DNA from: an uncultured Kangiella sp. | Lineage (GTDB): Bacteria; Pseudomonadota; Gammaproteobacteria; Enterobacterales; Kangiellaceae | Direction of reading: 5' to 3' | DNA length: 64,000 bases | Assembly (NCBI GenBank): GCA_950096615.1 | Contig: CATNCP010000005.1 | Location: 25,379 to 89,378 of the forward strand | In this document: positions 1 to 10,314 of the stretch, piece after piece | How the letters are laid out: every line of letters begins with the position of its first letter | Position numbering within the stretch: the stretch's first letter is position 1 | Notes under the pieces: generated by a model | Seen by the model: only the letters and a program-made list of their open reading frames with translations | Told to the model about the DNA's origin: nothing | The model's database searches: none | Translations under genes and position numbers: made by a program

Positions 1-2699
1 CGGTCGACCTCAGCTTTTAATTCAGCACGGTCTTCGGCTGAAACTGCACTATAGTGCATATTAAGGTTCGTCCTTAATGCAATCAGAAGTGGGAGTTCAA
101 TATCTTCTAGTCCGCCTTTAATGCGCATAATCTCTAGGCAAGCTGCATAAAGAATGGTTTCGACGACTAGTCCTTTTGAAGAACATTGTAATTCGGCAAG
201 CTCGCGTAGATCTGGAATTTCGGGGGTAATGAAACTTATACAATTTTTTAGTGCATTTCTTGCAAGAGTCTCATCACCAAATTCGAGCTTGATATTTTCT
301 GGCTTTTCAAGCACTAACTCTGCAAAACGAACAAGACAACTCCAATGCCTGCCACTCTCAACAAGCTCTCTATTTTCTTGAACATATTTGATGTTTTCCA
401 GATGCATTTCACTTTGCTGTTTATTGCGACGTCTCATAATGCGATTATGTTTTAAGTCCCACAAACGCCACTCTTTTTTAAACTGCTCCTTTTCATGCCG
501 TTGGGACTTAGCCCACTCTCTCATAAATGAGTTTTTCTGAAGAGCCTGCTCACGCATGTGGCGACGTAGACTGTCCGCTACTTGCTTATTATCACCTTGA
601 GAGTAATGATGAGTCTGTATAAAACTACTCCATAAAGTCGGGTTATCGGAGTTAAAAGCCAAATCAACTATAAATTTGTAATCATTTGGACGAAAAAATA
701 GGCCCGAATGGGATAAATATCCAAACTTATACATTTTAATATCACGAATTTTTTCTCTATCATTAATATTTTCAAAAGCACAAGCTATTATACCTTGCCT
801 CAGTTCGTCGTTTTCCTGTAGCACCTTAACTGATTTACTTTGGTCTGCACTTCTGTGCCCATCAAATTTTAGATTTTTCATCCATTTCCAAATACGTTGT
901 GGTTCGTAAGGAAGGTTAATCAATTCGAAATACCGATCTAGAATTGCTCCAACGATCTTACTGATACCATTTCGACAATCGCACTTGTATGGCTCTTTGT
1001 TGCAAATACACGCGAAATTTTTTGTAAACTCATCCAACAGCCATTCAGTTGTTGGATAATCTAATTTTGAGATTAAGTCCTTTATGAAGTAACGACCACC
1101 AATAACTCTTCTAACATTGTTTTTGCGCACAGGGTAGAGCTTTGCGCTAACTCGAAAAAATCCTTCAAGATATTTCCTATCAAGTGATTTTAATCCTAAT
1201 GTCTGGATGATATTAGCCGCAACCTTGAGCGAAGTTAAGCTTGCCTCAAAGATAAGGATTGACAAGTAACCTTGCTGTCCAAAGCTCATACTACTAAACA
1301 AACACTCGCTCGCTAACAATCGAGTGCTCTCACTTTCATTCGGACTTAAAACTAACTGACTTAATTCATATTCTATCTGTTCAATTGCTTGCGACCCTAC
1401 TAGGAGCTCAAGGATAAGATCGCGAAGATGTCCATCACTACCAGAGGTGAGTAGATTTTTTATCTCACCTATAGTTTCCTGCGTGAAAAAGCCTGCGACA
1501 CTAAATCTACGCCAGAAATCTCCCCTTCGAAAGTACGGGTCCTTATCCTCCACTTCCTTCAGACGGTTCACAAGCAATCGCTTTGAGGAATGCTCAAGTT
1601 GAGATGGATCACCGTTTGCGAGCACAGCATAAGGGTCCAGTTCAATTGCAGACTCTTCTATAGTCTTGCTACCCAATGAAGCTATCCAGGCAAGCACCCC
1701 CCTGAGTTCGTCTCTTACTATAGAGTTAGGAGCAATGACAGATAGACATTTTTGTATCGTCAAAGAGTCAGTAGGGTCAGCTATTTTTTTTACTAGGTAG
1801 TCCGCTGCACAGTATTCAGCAACTATCTTGTGAACCGGCCGATGTTGATCTGCCATTTCCCCTGGTTTGAAAAGTCTAGTTGCCAAAATACTGTCAGTAC
1901 CAGTTTCTGCATTAACCAATGATGCTAATAACGGATATACCCTATCTTCTGAAGCTTCGCTCATGCAAACACCTTCAGCACCCGACAACAAAAGCTTGGC
2001 AAAAACTTCTGATGAGATAATAACTTTCTGGGCAGTAGAAAGTACTGGAGTACTTCTAGCTACGGTAACATTAACTTCCTTAGCCAAACGTTCAACTGCT
2101 TGTTCGAAAATCGCTCGTTTGTCAGTGAAGCACCTGCCACTTTCAATATAAGCATCTGCAAACAACTTCAAAAACTGGGGGTTTGGAAGCAACGCGTTTA
2201 GGTCAAATCGACTAACTTCAGACTGAAACGCTGTAAAGTCTTCACCCGGCACATGATGATCGAAGATTTCTCGCTGCTCTATTTCATTAAACTCATATAA
2301 CCTTACAACTAGAGGTGACTGCCCGAGAAAATCTTGGAATGCGTTAGTAGAAGCATTATCCCACTCACTTGAGCGGCTTGAAATAATAACGTATGTTGGA
2401 TCTGTCTTCCTAGCTTTAGCTAGAAGTCTATGTATTCCTGAATTATCTACCCTGGCCAACTCATCAAAACCGTCAATTACAAGGGGGGAATTCTCCGCAT
2501 TATTTTCTACGTGCACAAACACGTTTGCAGTTACTGCATCAGTACCTAACTTTTCAGCAAGACTCTCCATAAGAGCAGTTTTCCCACCTCCAGGTTCGGC
2601 TAAGACCACTATATAGCTAGAAGCTGCAAGTAGCTCATCTTCTGCATATACCCTGTCTGAATGCGATAGTCTCCGTGGAATGTATAAAGTCGATTTCAT
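1..2699 (-). CDS. STAND/NACHT-like P-loop NTPase, C-terminus beyond left edge
   Basis: An uninterrupted reading frame runs from ATG at 2699 to the window edge, giving at least 899 codons with no stop. The N-terminus carries a Walker A motif (AEPGGGKT, residues 34-41), a Walker B with the NACHT-like DGFDE (76-80) and a sensor-like strand VIISSRS (104-110). Behind it is a long region that looks helical, as in STAND ATPases. A cysteine cluster C-x-C-x6-C-x-C (564-575) could bind zinc. The position beside a type I restriction locus suggests phage defence, but the family is not recognised with certainty and the effector end is not visible. No good ribosome site precedes the ATG. An in-frame stop lies two codons upstream, so the start cannot be earlier. 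Confidence 0.8.
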   Translation of the reverse strand, partial: MKSTLYIPRRLSHSDRVYAEDELLAASSYIVVLAEPGGGKTALMESLAEKLGTDAVTANVFVHVENNAENSPLVIDGFDELARVDNSGIHRLLAKARKTDPTYVIISSRSSEWDNASTNAFQDFLGQSPLVVRLYEFNEIEQREIFDHHVPGEDFTAFQSEVSRFDLNALLPNPQFLKLFADAYIESGRCFTDKRAIFEQAVERLAKEVNVTVARSTPVLSTAQKVIISSEVFAKLLLSGAEGVCMSEASEDRVYPLLASLVNAETGTDSILATRLFKPGEMADQHRPVHKIVAEYCAADYLVKKIADPTDSLTIQKCLSVIAPNSIVRDELRGVLAWIASLGSKTIEESAIELDPYAVLANGDPSQLEHSSKRLLVNRLKEVEDKDPYFRRGDFWRRFSVAGFFTQETIGEIKNLLTSGSDGHLRDLILELLVGSQAIEQIEYELSQLVLSPNESESTRLLASECLFSSMSFGQQGYLSILIFEASLTSLKVAANIIQTLGLKSLDRKYLEGFFRVSAKLYPVRKNNVRRVIGGRYFIKDLISKLDYPTTEWLLDEFTKNFACICNKEPYKCDCRNGISKIVGAILDRYFELINLPYEPQRIWKWMKNLKFDGHRSADQSKSVKVLQENDELRQGIIACAFENINDREKIRDIKMYKFGYLSHSGLFFRPNDYKFIVDLAFNSDNPTLWSSFIQTHHYSQGDNKQVADSLRRHMREQALQKNSFMREWAKSQRHEKEQFKKEWRLWDLKHNRIMRRRNKQQSEMHLENIKYVQENRELVESGRHWSCLVRFAELVLEKPENIKLEFGDETLARNALKNCISFITPEIPDLRELAELQCSSKGLVVETILYAACLEIMRIKGGLEDIELPLLIALRTNLNMHYSAVSAEDRAELKAEVD

Positions 2700-2956
2700 T
2701 AGCTAAAATTAAAATTTTGTGTATTTAACTGGCAAAGATATTCCAGAGAACCCTTTGGTTGAAACTGATAAAGCCTATGTTTTCTAAGCGTGCTTCCATC
2801 CATCATATAAAAATCACTAATTTTAGTGGTTTGCCTTGCATTATTTCTATTTTCATCACATCTAACGACATTAGTTACTAATGGCAGATGGATTAACACT
2901 AAAAATGAAGTTTTCCTTTTTTGAAATAATTATCATACATCTGCATTTAATCTCTA

Positions 2957-3691
2957 TTAGAGCTTAAGATTATGATCAAGAACAGCTTTTACTTTTTCCC
3001 ACTCAGGCATCACCTGCCCCATCAACTTATAAAACCGTTTACTGTGGTTATGTTCAGCTAGGTGGCAGAGTTCGTGTAGTATGACGTAGTCGATGCACTC
3101 TTTTGAAGCTTTAATTAGGTGTGTATTGAGTAATAAGCGACCTTTAGGACTACAACTTCCCCATTGTTTTTTCATGGTTCGGACTGTAAATAGTGGTGGC
3201 TCACTGACCCATGGGGTTTTGCTTACGACTTTATCAAGCTGCTCTTTGAAGACTTGTTTAGCTTTGTCTTTGTACCAGTCGTCGAGCAATGCTTTCACAG
3301 TATCTGCTGATTTGTTCTTGCAATAAACATCTAAAGTACCTCTGAAAAGCCGAACTCTGGGACTATGCTTTTTGCCTGCATGCACTTTGAGCATATAACG
3401 TCGCCCAAGATAGAAATGCGACTCTCCGCTGATGTACTCTCTTGGACTAAACCCTTCGTTAAGCTTTTTGAACTCGTTAAGTTTGTTATTAATCCATTTA
3501 CCACGCTTCTTTGCAGCTTTTATTACATCTTTATCTGTAACAGCTTTGGCGGCGTAGACTTGCACAGTACAGTCTGAGTGCACTTTAATGCTGACTTTAG
3601 GGCTGGACTGCTGCTTATCTTTACGCTCAAAAGCAATAGCCTCCTCACCATAATAAAAACTCAGCAACTTCTTAGTCATGGCAATACCCAT
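2957..3691 (-). CDS. YgjP-like (DUF45) zinc metallopeptidase of the hsd operon
   Basis: This 244-residue protein has the DUF45/YgjP architecture: a basic beta-rich N-terminal half, the family segment KKQWGSCSPKGRL (about 174-186), and a gluzincin motif HELCH at 206-210 followed by candidate third ligands H214 and H216. Members of this family often accompany type I restriction operons, where their role is not established. The start overlaps the hsdR stop in a TAATG arrangement, so the two are translationally coupled. Met5 is an alternative start. A 257-bp gap separates it from the downstream NTPase. I see only a weak 66-codon frame there. Confidence 0.85.
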   Translation of the reverse strand: MGIAMTKKLLSFYYGEEAIAFERKDKQQSSPKVSIKVHSDCTVQVYAAKAVTDKDVIKAAKKRGKWINNKLNEFKKLNEGFSPREYISGESHFYLGRRYMLKVHAGKKHSPRVRLFRGTLDVYCKNKSADTVKALLDDWYKDKAKQVFKEQLDKVVSKTPWVSEPPLFTVRTMKKQWGSCSPKGRLLLNTHLIKASKECIDYVILHELCHLAEHNHSKRFYKLMGQVMPEWEKVKAVLDHNLKL

Positions 3692-6600
3692 TAACCTTGC
3701 CCTGTCCCAACTCTTACGATATGAATTATTGACTCAACAATCGCTTTAGCGTGCTCAAATCCTGCACCAGCACTCTTACACATCGTCATGGCATTAGGCA
3801 GCAGCAGCTTCTGAATAGCATTCTCTATATCCTGAGGATTCAGGGAGTTTTCAGCGATAGCAATATCAACCGCTTGGTCACATTCAAAAGCAAAGTCTAT
3901 CCAGCTCTGTAAGTCATCTTCATGGAGCGTAGCAAAGGTTTCAGGAAGCTCTTTCTTAAAAACCCCGAAAAAGGCTTGAGATCGCCTATGTTCCTTTAAT
4001 TGCTGCGGAATATCGTCAAGATCACGCTTATTAACCTGCTCCTCGAATTCCTTGAATAACATGTACTGCTTCATGGGATGGTCGAACTGGCTTTCGGCTT
4101 GCTCAATGACTTCTCTGAGTAATTTGGAGAAGGCTTCTTGAGCATAAGGGTCATCACGCAAATCCTGCTCGATAGTTTTGGTAACGCGGGTTTTGATGAT
4201 GTCGGTTTCGTTCCGGGTCTTATCAACAGTCCAATCATCAACCTTTTGACCCAAACCCATCTTGCCAACTTCATAGACTCCTTCTGATTCGCGAACCTCA
4301 ACCCCAACCACATGTTTATCCAACAGTTTTCTAATGCTGTCTTCATACTCGCTATAATCAACGGTTTCGCCCAGTGAGTTCTGCACAGCCTGACGAATTT
4401 GAGTCATGGTCTTCAAGGTCTGCTTATATTCCTTGCGGTCTTCCTCAGTAAAGCTTTTATCTTCATAGAAGTCAGCTGATTGCAGCGCCACCTTCAGACA
4501 GGACGAAAACTCTCTTAAAGCGTCATAAAATTCGTCACGCACCTTCTGGTTAGTATCAACCATCTCACCATTGATTTCTTTAACCTTAGGCAAAAGCACC
4601 TGATAATATTGCTCGTTATCACCTTTGTTTTTAACGCTGGTAAAGTAATTCCACAGATTCTTGTTGAGCTGAGGCAGTTTTCGATACTCGGTGTTCATGT
4701 GCGAGTAAAGCCCTTCAATATCGTCAATGTCATAGCCGCCTTGCGTTCTGGCCGCCAAATCCTGATATTTACCAATCGCAGTATCCAGCTCGGCCAATAT
4801 TCCTCGATAGTCAATCAAATAGCCGTACTTCTTATCAGGATGCAAACGATTGACCCGGGCAATCGCCTGAATCAAGTTATGTTCCTTAAGGGGCTTGTCG
4901 ATATACAGGACAGTATTTTTCGGTTCATCAAAGCCAGTCAGCAATTTATCGACCACTATAAGCAGCTTTAAATTCGGGTCTTTATCGAAACGTTTGACGA
5001 CATCTTTGGTGTATCTACCTTCATCCTGATTGCCAATATTATCGTTCCACCACTGGATCACTTCTGGCACATCATCAACATTTCTATGGCCCTGACGCAT
5101 ATCAGGCGCACTCATGACCACGGCACTCTCAAAAAGCCCAATCTCGTCAAAATGCTGTTTATACTTAACCGCTGATGCTTTGCTATCGCAGGCCAACTGA
5201 GCTTTTTGCCCTTCCGGAAGGTTCGCCTGAATATGGCTGGCAATATCCGATGCTATCAGTTTAATACGATCATCAGAACCGTAGACCGCGCCTTTCTTGG
5301 CATACTGACGTTTTAAGTTAGCGACCTGATCATCGCTTAACCCTTGAGTAATTCGTTTAAACCAAGCATCAATCGCACGTTCATTTACATTTAAGTCAGG
5401 GATCCGCTCCTCATACAGCAATGGCGTCACCGCTTTATCTTCAACGGCACGTTGCATGGTATAAGCATGAATAATCGATCCAAACTTGTTAGTCGTTTTA
5501 TCGTCTTTAAACAGTGGCGTGCCGGTAAATGCCACAAAGGACGCATTAGGCAGCGCCTGACGCATTCTGATGTGGTTTTCTCCATCCTGGCTACGATGTC
5601 CTTCATCAATCAATACAATAATGTCTGGACTGTCGTTATGGCACTCAGGCAACCTTGCCGCCGAGTTAAACTTCTGAATCAGGGAAAAGATGATGCGCTG
5701 ATGGCCTTGACCAATTTGCTTGGCCAACATTCGTCCTGAAGTGGCAAGAGAGTCTTTTTTGTCCTTTTTACTATCGAGTTCGCCACCTGTAGTAAAAGTT
5801 CCACTTAATTGGGTTTCCAAATCTTTTCGATCAGTAATAACGACGATTCGACATTGCTTGAGAGTGTCATTGAGTAATAATGCCTTAGACAAAAACACCA
5901 TAGTTAAGGATTTGCCAGAACCTGTGGTATGCCAGATAACGCCGCCACTTCGTGAACCATCGTTATCTTTCTGCTGAACCCGTTGCATAAGCTTTTTGGT
6001 GCCAAAGAACTGTTGATAACGAGCAACAATTTTACCAATCTTGCTATCGAACAATACGAAGTAACGACTAATCTCAAGCAAACGTTTAGGCGTTAATAAG
6101 CTGATAAGGAGTCGATCTTGCTTCGTCAAAGCCAATTCACCGCCCACAATCAGGTCTTGATACCAGTTGCAATAACGTGATTCTCGACAATCGAATATGG
6201 CATTGAAAGACTCTTGTGGCAAAGGCTTATTCTTTAACGCAGCCATCTGCTCATCGCTAAAGTCTTCTTCGCGCCAGGCTGCCCAGAATTTATAAGGGGT
6301 ACCACAAGTGGCATAACGGCCATCATTGCCGCTAATACTCAGTAGTATCTGGCTGTAAGCAAATAAATGTGGGATTTCATCAGGGTGCTGGTTACCGATA
6401 GACTGAGTAATGCCTTCTTTAACCGTAGGCCCTTTGCTGGCATGGCCATCGGGACGCTTGGCTTCAATAACCGCTAACGGCAAGCCATTGACGAAACAAA
6501 CAATATCAGGACGTCTACTTCCAACCCCGCCATTACGGGTTACGCTAAACTCGTCGGTAAACAGAAAGCTGTTGTTATCAATAGTATCCCAGTCAATGAT

Positions 6601-6957
6601 AGAAATAGTCGGATGGGCTTTTTTGCCATGAATAATTTCAGTAACCGAAACCCCATATACCAAAGCGTTATAAATCTTCTCATTGGCTTTGGTGAGGCCT
6701 TCGTTTAATTGTGGTTGGAGATTAGCAACAATCGTATTAATGCTTTGTTGGCTTAAAGAATAACGCTCTCCATGAAACTCAAACTGACGCTTTTGCAGCT
6801 GCCTGCGCAACTCCTCAACCAGCACCACCTCATTCTGGCTATTACCACGCAGCTTCAACGCCTGCTCAGGGCTAATAAACGTCCAGCCCATATTAGATAA
6901 CAATGTCAGCGCTGGAATCTTAACGCTGTATTCTTCTTGGAATCTTAATGAGCCCAT
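3691..6957 (-). CDS. hsdR: Type I restriction endonuclease subunit R
   Basis: HsdR is the ATP-driven DNA translocase and nuclease of a type I restriction system. The 1088 residues show a PD-(D/E)xK nuclease (PD at 150-151, EAK at 165-167), a superfamily 2 helicase core with Walker A GSGKS (346-350), a DEGH box (451-454) and TGTP (478-481), and then a long C-terminal helical region that would dock onto HsdM. Length and motif order fit the family and all key residues are present, so it looks functional. It lies 9 nt downstream of the KAP NTPase gene and overlaps the metallopeptidase gene, within one minus-strand operon. Confidence 0.96.
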   Translation of the reverse strand: MGSLRFQEEYSVKIPALTLLSNMGWTFISPEQALKLRGNSQNEVVLVEELRRQLQKRQFEFHGERYSLSQQSINTIVANLQPQLNEGLTKANEKIYNALVYGVSVTEIIHGKKAHPTISIIDWDTIDNNSFLFTDEFSVTRNGGVGSRRPDIVCFVNGLPLAVIEAKRPDGHASKGPTVKEGITQSIGNQHPDEIPHLFAYSQILLSISGNDGRYATCGTPYKFWAAWREEDFSDEQMAALKNKPLPQESFNAIFDCRESRYCNWYQDLIVGGELALTKQDRLLISLLTPKRLLEISRYFVLFDSKIGKIVARYQQFFGTKKLMQRVQQKDNDGSRSGGVIWHTTGSGKSLTMVFLSKALLLNDTLKQCRIVVITDRKDLETQLSGTFTTGGELDSKKDKKDSLATSGRMLAKQIGQGHQRIIFSLIQKFNSAARLPECHNDSPDIIVLIDEGHRSQDGENHIRMRQALPNASFVAFTGTPLFKDDKTTNKFGSIIHAYTMQRAVEDKAVTPLLYEERIPDLNVNERAIDAWFKRITQGLSDDQVANLKRQYAKKGAVYGSDDRIKLIASDIASHIQANLPEGQKAQLACDSKASAVKYKQHFDEIGLFESAVVMSAPDMRQGHRNVDDVPEVIQWWNDNIGNQDEGRYTKDVVKRFDKDPNLKLLIVVDKLLTGFDEPKNTVLYIDKPLKEHNLIQAIARVNRLHPDKKYGYLIDYRGILAELDTAIGKYQDLAARTQGGYDIDDIEGLYSHMNTEYRKLPQLNKNLWNYFTSVKNKGDNEQYYQVLLPKVKEINGEMVDTNQKVRDEFYDALREFSSCLKVALQSADFYEDKSFTEEDRKEYKQTLKTMTQIRQAVQNSLGETVDYSEYEDSIRKLLDKHVVGVEVRESEGVYEVGKMGLGQKVDDWTVDKTRNETDIIKTRVTKTIEQDLRDDPYAQEAFSKLLREVIEQAESQFDHPMKQYMLFKEFEEQVNKRDLDDIPQQLKEHRRSQAFFGVFKKELPETFATLHEDDLQSWIDFAFECDQAVDIAIAENSLNPQDIENAIQKLLLPNAMTMCKSAGAGFEHAKAIVESIIHIVRVGTGQG

Positions 6958-6966
6958 AAAGTTAAG

Positions 6967-9900
6967 TTATCCTTGTTTATTTTCTTGCTCATCTTGCGAG
7001 CTCAAATCTACCAGTTCTTCTGAATTAATATTCAGATCAAGCTTTTCGTTGATTTCTTTGAAAAGAGTATACTGATCATGCTCATTGTCTTTTAGAGCAC
7101 TTTTCACATAGTCAATAAGTCTAGCATCGTGATTATCAGGCTCTAATCTAGGAAGCTTACAATGAAGCATCCAATTTATTCGCTCATAGTTAGATTCACT
7201 TATCCATTGAGTAATTTTACTCTCTATTGCTTCTTGTGAAACATATTCAAGGCTATTCGATAGCAGTTTACTAAAAGAATCAAATAAAGCTTCAGAAATA
7301 AAGTCCTCCTCATTTTCTATGTACTTTCGAGTAATCTGAGGAACTGTTTTACTTTCAAAATCTATAAGGTATTTTTTATAGTCTAATAATGAGCTAAACA
7401 CGTCTGGCTCAAGGCTATCAACTTCCCCATCAATAAGCTTTAACAAATATTCTTTGAAAGCTTCACTAAAACCAGCTTTAGGCTCCGATAGACATTGAAG
7501 TAAGCTATCGTGGTCTTTAATAGCATCAAACCAAGTCTCTTTACTAATATTGTTAACAATATTAGTAACTTCCTTTATTACGTTCTCATTGCCATATTCT
7601 TGGAGTATTTGTATAACTTCGCTGTAAACTATAGGTTCACCAGTTATCTCTTGTTTCACTCCTTTGAATGCCCCGTTGTCACATAATTTCTTAACTATAG
7701 CTTCAGTAACTCCGTCCTCTCCTAACTCAATTTCATCAATATATTTTATACCAAGGCTATTCTCAAAAAGCTCTTTATCTTCAATTCTTTTTATTAATTC
7801 GACAGCAAGACTATTGTTATCATCTTTTGCAAGTAACCATAACTCATCATAAAGTTTATTTTTACTGAAGCAGTACGATAAATTATCAAAATCACTTTCA
7901 GGCATATCCCCTGACCAATAATTTTTAACCTCTTGTGATACAAATTCAAGAGACTGAAATTTATCATCAGAGATGGCAGTAATAATCGGTAAAAAGGGAT
8001 TTTCTTCTAAATCTAAGCCTGAAGATGCATTCCAGAAAGATTGCTCATTAATACAACTTTTTAGCTTTGACTTTGTATCAGAATTAACCACTTTAGATGT
8101 AAGAACCAAGTACACTAAATAGTAAGCATCTGGAGCATTGCCCTCTCTATCCTCTAAGTTTAGCCAGCTCACAAACTGTTCAAGTACACTTTCCCATTCA
8201 GAAGATTCAGGGTGATTTTCAAATGTTTGAATAAGATGCACTAAACTATCTTCAGGTATTTTATCAGAGTTAAAGTCAATAGAGTTGGCCAGCTCGATTA
8301 TCATCCCTTTAGCTGGTATCACACAATTAAATTTAACATTTGCAGTCTCAACCTGTTCTACCCATTTAACCCAACCAGCCAAATCAAGCTTCTCATACTC
8401 ACGAACCTCTAGGGGATCATCATATTCAACAAGAAGTGTTGACAGCGCATGCAAAGAAAGAATCAGTTTACCCTGTGAAGTATCTGTTTTTAAGCTTGAG
8501 ATATACTCTTCCAATCGACGCTCTACTTCAAGTTTTACCCAAGGTGTTACAGAAGTATGCTTCTCACTCAACTCAATTAGCTGTCTAAATGCATTACAAT
8601 AATCAAACTTTTCTAAATCCCATCTATGGGTTGAATTTTTAAGAGAAATGATAGTATTTTCCACATCTGATTTTATAAGATTTGATTTATCTTTAAATGC
8701 TTCATATAGAGCACTTATGGCATTTATTTTATACTTCTCCTCATGTTCAGAAGAAACACTCCAGTTTGACCGACTAGCTCTCCATACCACCCAAAAAGCC
8801 TTTTTATGGGCTTCAGATAACTCTGAAAGCGCTTTACCATCACCATTTTTTATCACTTTCTCAATTTCGGGTGTAAGCAACAATTGCAGCCCCTTTTCTT
8901 TTGGAACCCCAAACAACAACCCCGACAGTTCTTCAGTCAATGATGGTAGCTCATTTCCTGAAAGTAGGCTTTTTCTTACGATGCTTTCAGTAAGCTCACT
9001 TCTTAAAAGCGCATAGTTACATATCGCTTCAGGACTAAACTGATCTTTCCACTGCAATGCTATAGCTCCGCTCCTATTGATTACACTATGCATTTGCCTT
9101 GGTGTAGGAGAAGACTCAAGATTGCTCATTGCCTTGATATATGCATCTATAAACCTATTTACAGCATCTTCTGGCCACCCAACTAGGGCGTTATGTACTT
9201 TATTTGTAAAGTAATCAATCCATGCAGACATTAAAGGTGTGTGTACTTCCACAACCGTTTGGAATGTTTTATTAAGAAAAGATAGCACCTTATCGCTCGT
9301 TATTAAGCTGTTATTAGTTGCGCTCTCAAATTGCTCAGAAGCCCCATACTCATGTTCACTTTGATTTTCATCCCATAAGCTTAATATTCCCTCCTTATCA
9401 TATGGCACTATAAACCAAACCTTATCTAGAAAATCGCTTTGGTCGTGACTACTACTTTTATGTCCAAAGAACGGCTGTAGTGTAGACCAAAGGGACAGTG
9501 CCTGCTCTGGAGCAACTCTATCTAAGTTATCTACAACAATAAGTATTCTTTCACATTTACTGCTATCGATTAGTATGTACTTTACAATTTTCTTGAAATA
9601 CAGCTCAAACTCTATAGAGGTTCGTTCTTCATCTTCTGTGATATCTTGCGTTAGAGTGTCTTTTGACTCAGTTTCAAACAGGCTAAATATTGGTTTGCCA
9701 TCATTCTTAAATAGAGAATATATGAGCCAAACTATAGCCCATACTGGAGCCGCAATTACAGAAGCAAGGCCAATAGTAAAAATCCAGTCTATATCTTTAG
9801 CGCCTCCATCTAGTCCTATTCCTTCCAAGTTAACTTGTGATAATAATGCCAATCCAAGAGGAACAAAAAGCAGGAAAAAAGATAGCCAAGCGCCAAATAC

Positions 9901-10305
9901 AGTCGCCCCTCTTGAGGAAGTAGACTCAGTTACTTTCTTTCTTTTCGTTATTACTTTCTTTAACTCTTGTAGATTTTCATGCTTTTCTTTAGGGTCATAG
10001 GCATTAATTAAGCTTTCCAGAAAGTTTCTTCTAAGTGGATCACCCTCATGAGACCAAGCATCAAATGTGAAGAAAAATGTTTTGCTGTCGTTTTTATCAA
10101 ATTTCTTATTAAGGAAGTTTATAACTGTTGACTTCCCTGAACCCCAACCTCCCTCTAACCCTATCGTATATGCTTTATCAGAGTTATTTATCAACTGATA
10201 AAGTACATCTGCAGACTTTTCATGAGTTTTGTCAGGATACAGGTCTTCATTGGAGACCTCCTCCTGAATCACGTTAAACATAAAGCTATATTCTGGTGAG
10301 TTCAT
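6967..10305 (-). CDS. KAP-family membrane P-loop NTPase inside the hsd operon
   Basis: This 1112-residue protein has a Walker A motif (GGWGSGKST, 52-60), two predicted membrane helices (about 136-157 and 174-198) and a Walker B (ILIVVDNLDR, 254-263). Membrane segments placed between Walker A and Walker B are the hallmark of KAP NTPases, the family of F-plasmid PifA, which excludes phage T7. Roughly 850 residues follow, acidic and mostly helical, with no enzyme motif that I can see. A strong ribosome site (GGAGGG) precedes the ATG. The gene sits between hsdS and hsdR, with gaps of 9 nt on each side, so it is part of the restriction operon. A guard or abortive-infection role is inference. Confidence 0.85.
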   Translation of the reverse strand: MNSPEYSFMFNVIQEEVSNEDLYPDKTHEKSADVLYQLINNSDKAYTIGLEGGWGSGKSTVINFLNKKFDKNDSKTFFFTFDAWSHEGDPLRRNFLESLINAYDPKEKHENLQELKKVITKRKKVTESTSSRGATVFGAWLSFFLLFVPLGLALLSQVNLEGIGLDGGAKDIDWIFTIGLASVIAAPVWAIVWLIYSLFKNDGKPIFSLFETESKDTLTQDITEDEERTSIEFELYFKKIVKYILIDSSKCERILIVVDNLDRVAPEQALSLWSTLQPFFGHKSSSHDQSDFLDKVWFIVPYDKEGILSLWDENQSEHEYGASEQFESATNNSLITSDKVLSFLNKTFQTVVEVHTPLMSAWIDYFTNKVHNALVGWPEDAVNRFIDAYIKAMSNLESSPTPRQMHSVINRSGAIALQWKDQFSPEAICNYALLRSELTESIVRKSLLSGNELPSLTEELSGLLFGVPKEKGLQLLLTPEIEKVIKNGDGKALSELSEAHKKAFWVVWRASRSNWSVSSEHEEKYKINAISALYEAFKDKSNLIKSDVENTIISLKNSTHRWDLEKFDYCNAFRQLIELSEKHTSVTPWVKLEVERRLEEYISSLKTDTSQGKLILSLHALSTLLVEYDDPLEVREYEKLDLAGWVKWVEQVETANVKFNCVIPAKGMIIELANSIDFNSDKIPEDSLVHLIQTFENHPESSEWESVLEQFVSWLNLEDREGNAPDAYYLVYLVLTSKVVNSDTKSKLKSCINEQSFWNASSGLDLEENPFLPIITAISDDKFQSLEFVSQEVKNYWSGDMPESDFDNLSYCFSKNKLYDELWLLAKDDNNSLAVELIKRIEDKELFENSLGIKYIDEIELGEDGVTEAIVKKLCDNGAFKGVKQEITGEPIVYSEVIQILQEYGNENVIKEVTNIVNNISKETWFDAIKDHDSLLQCLSEPKAGFSEAFKEYLLKLIDGEVDSLEPDVFSSLLDYKKYLIDFESKTVPQITRKYIENEEDFISEALFDSFSKLLSNSLEYVSQEAIESKITQWISESNYERINWMLHCKLPRLEPDNHDARLIDYVKSALKDNEHDQYTLFKEINEKLDLNINSEELVDLSSQDEQENKQG

Positions 10306-10314
10306 AATCCCTCC

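Noticed and set aside
1..2151. Plus-strand frames opposite the left-edge NTPase
   Set aside because: They lie antisense to a long open minus-strand frame with clear NTPase motifs, so they are shadows.
2699..2899. 66-codon minus-strand frame overlapping the NTPase start by one base (TAATG)
   Set aside because: Its GTG start has no well-spaced ribosome site and the peptide has no recognisable domain. The overlap could be real coupling, but the support is too thin to call a gene.
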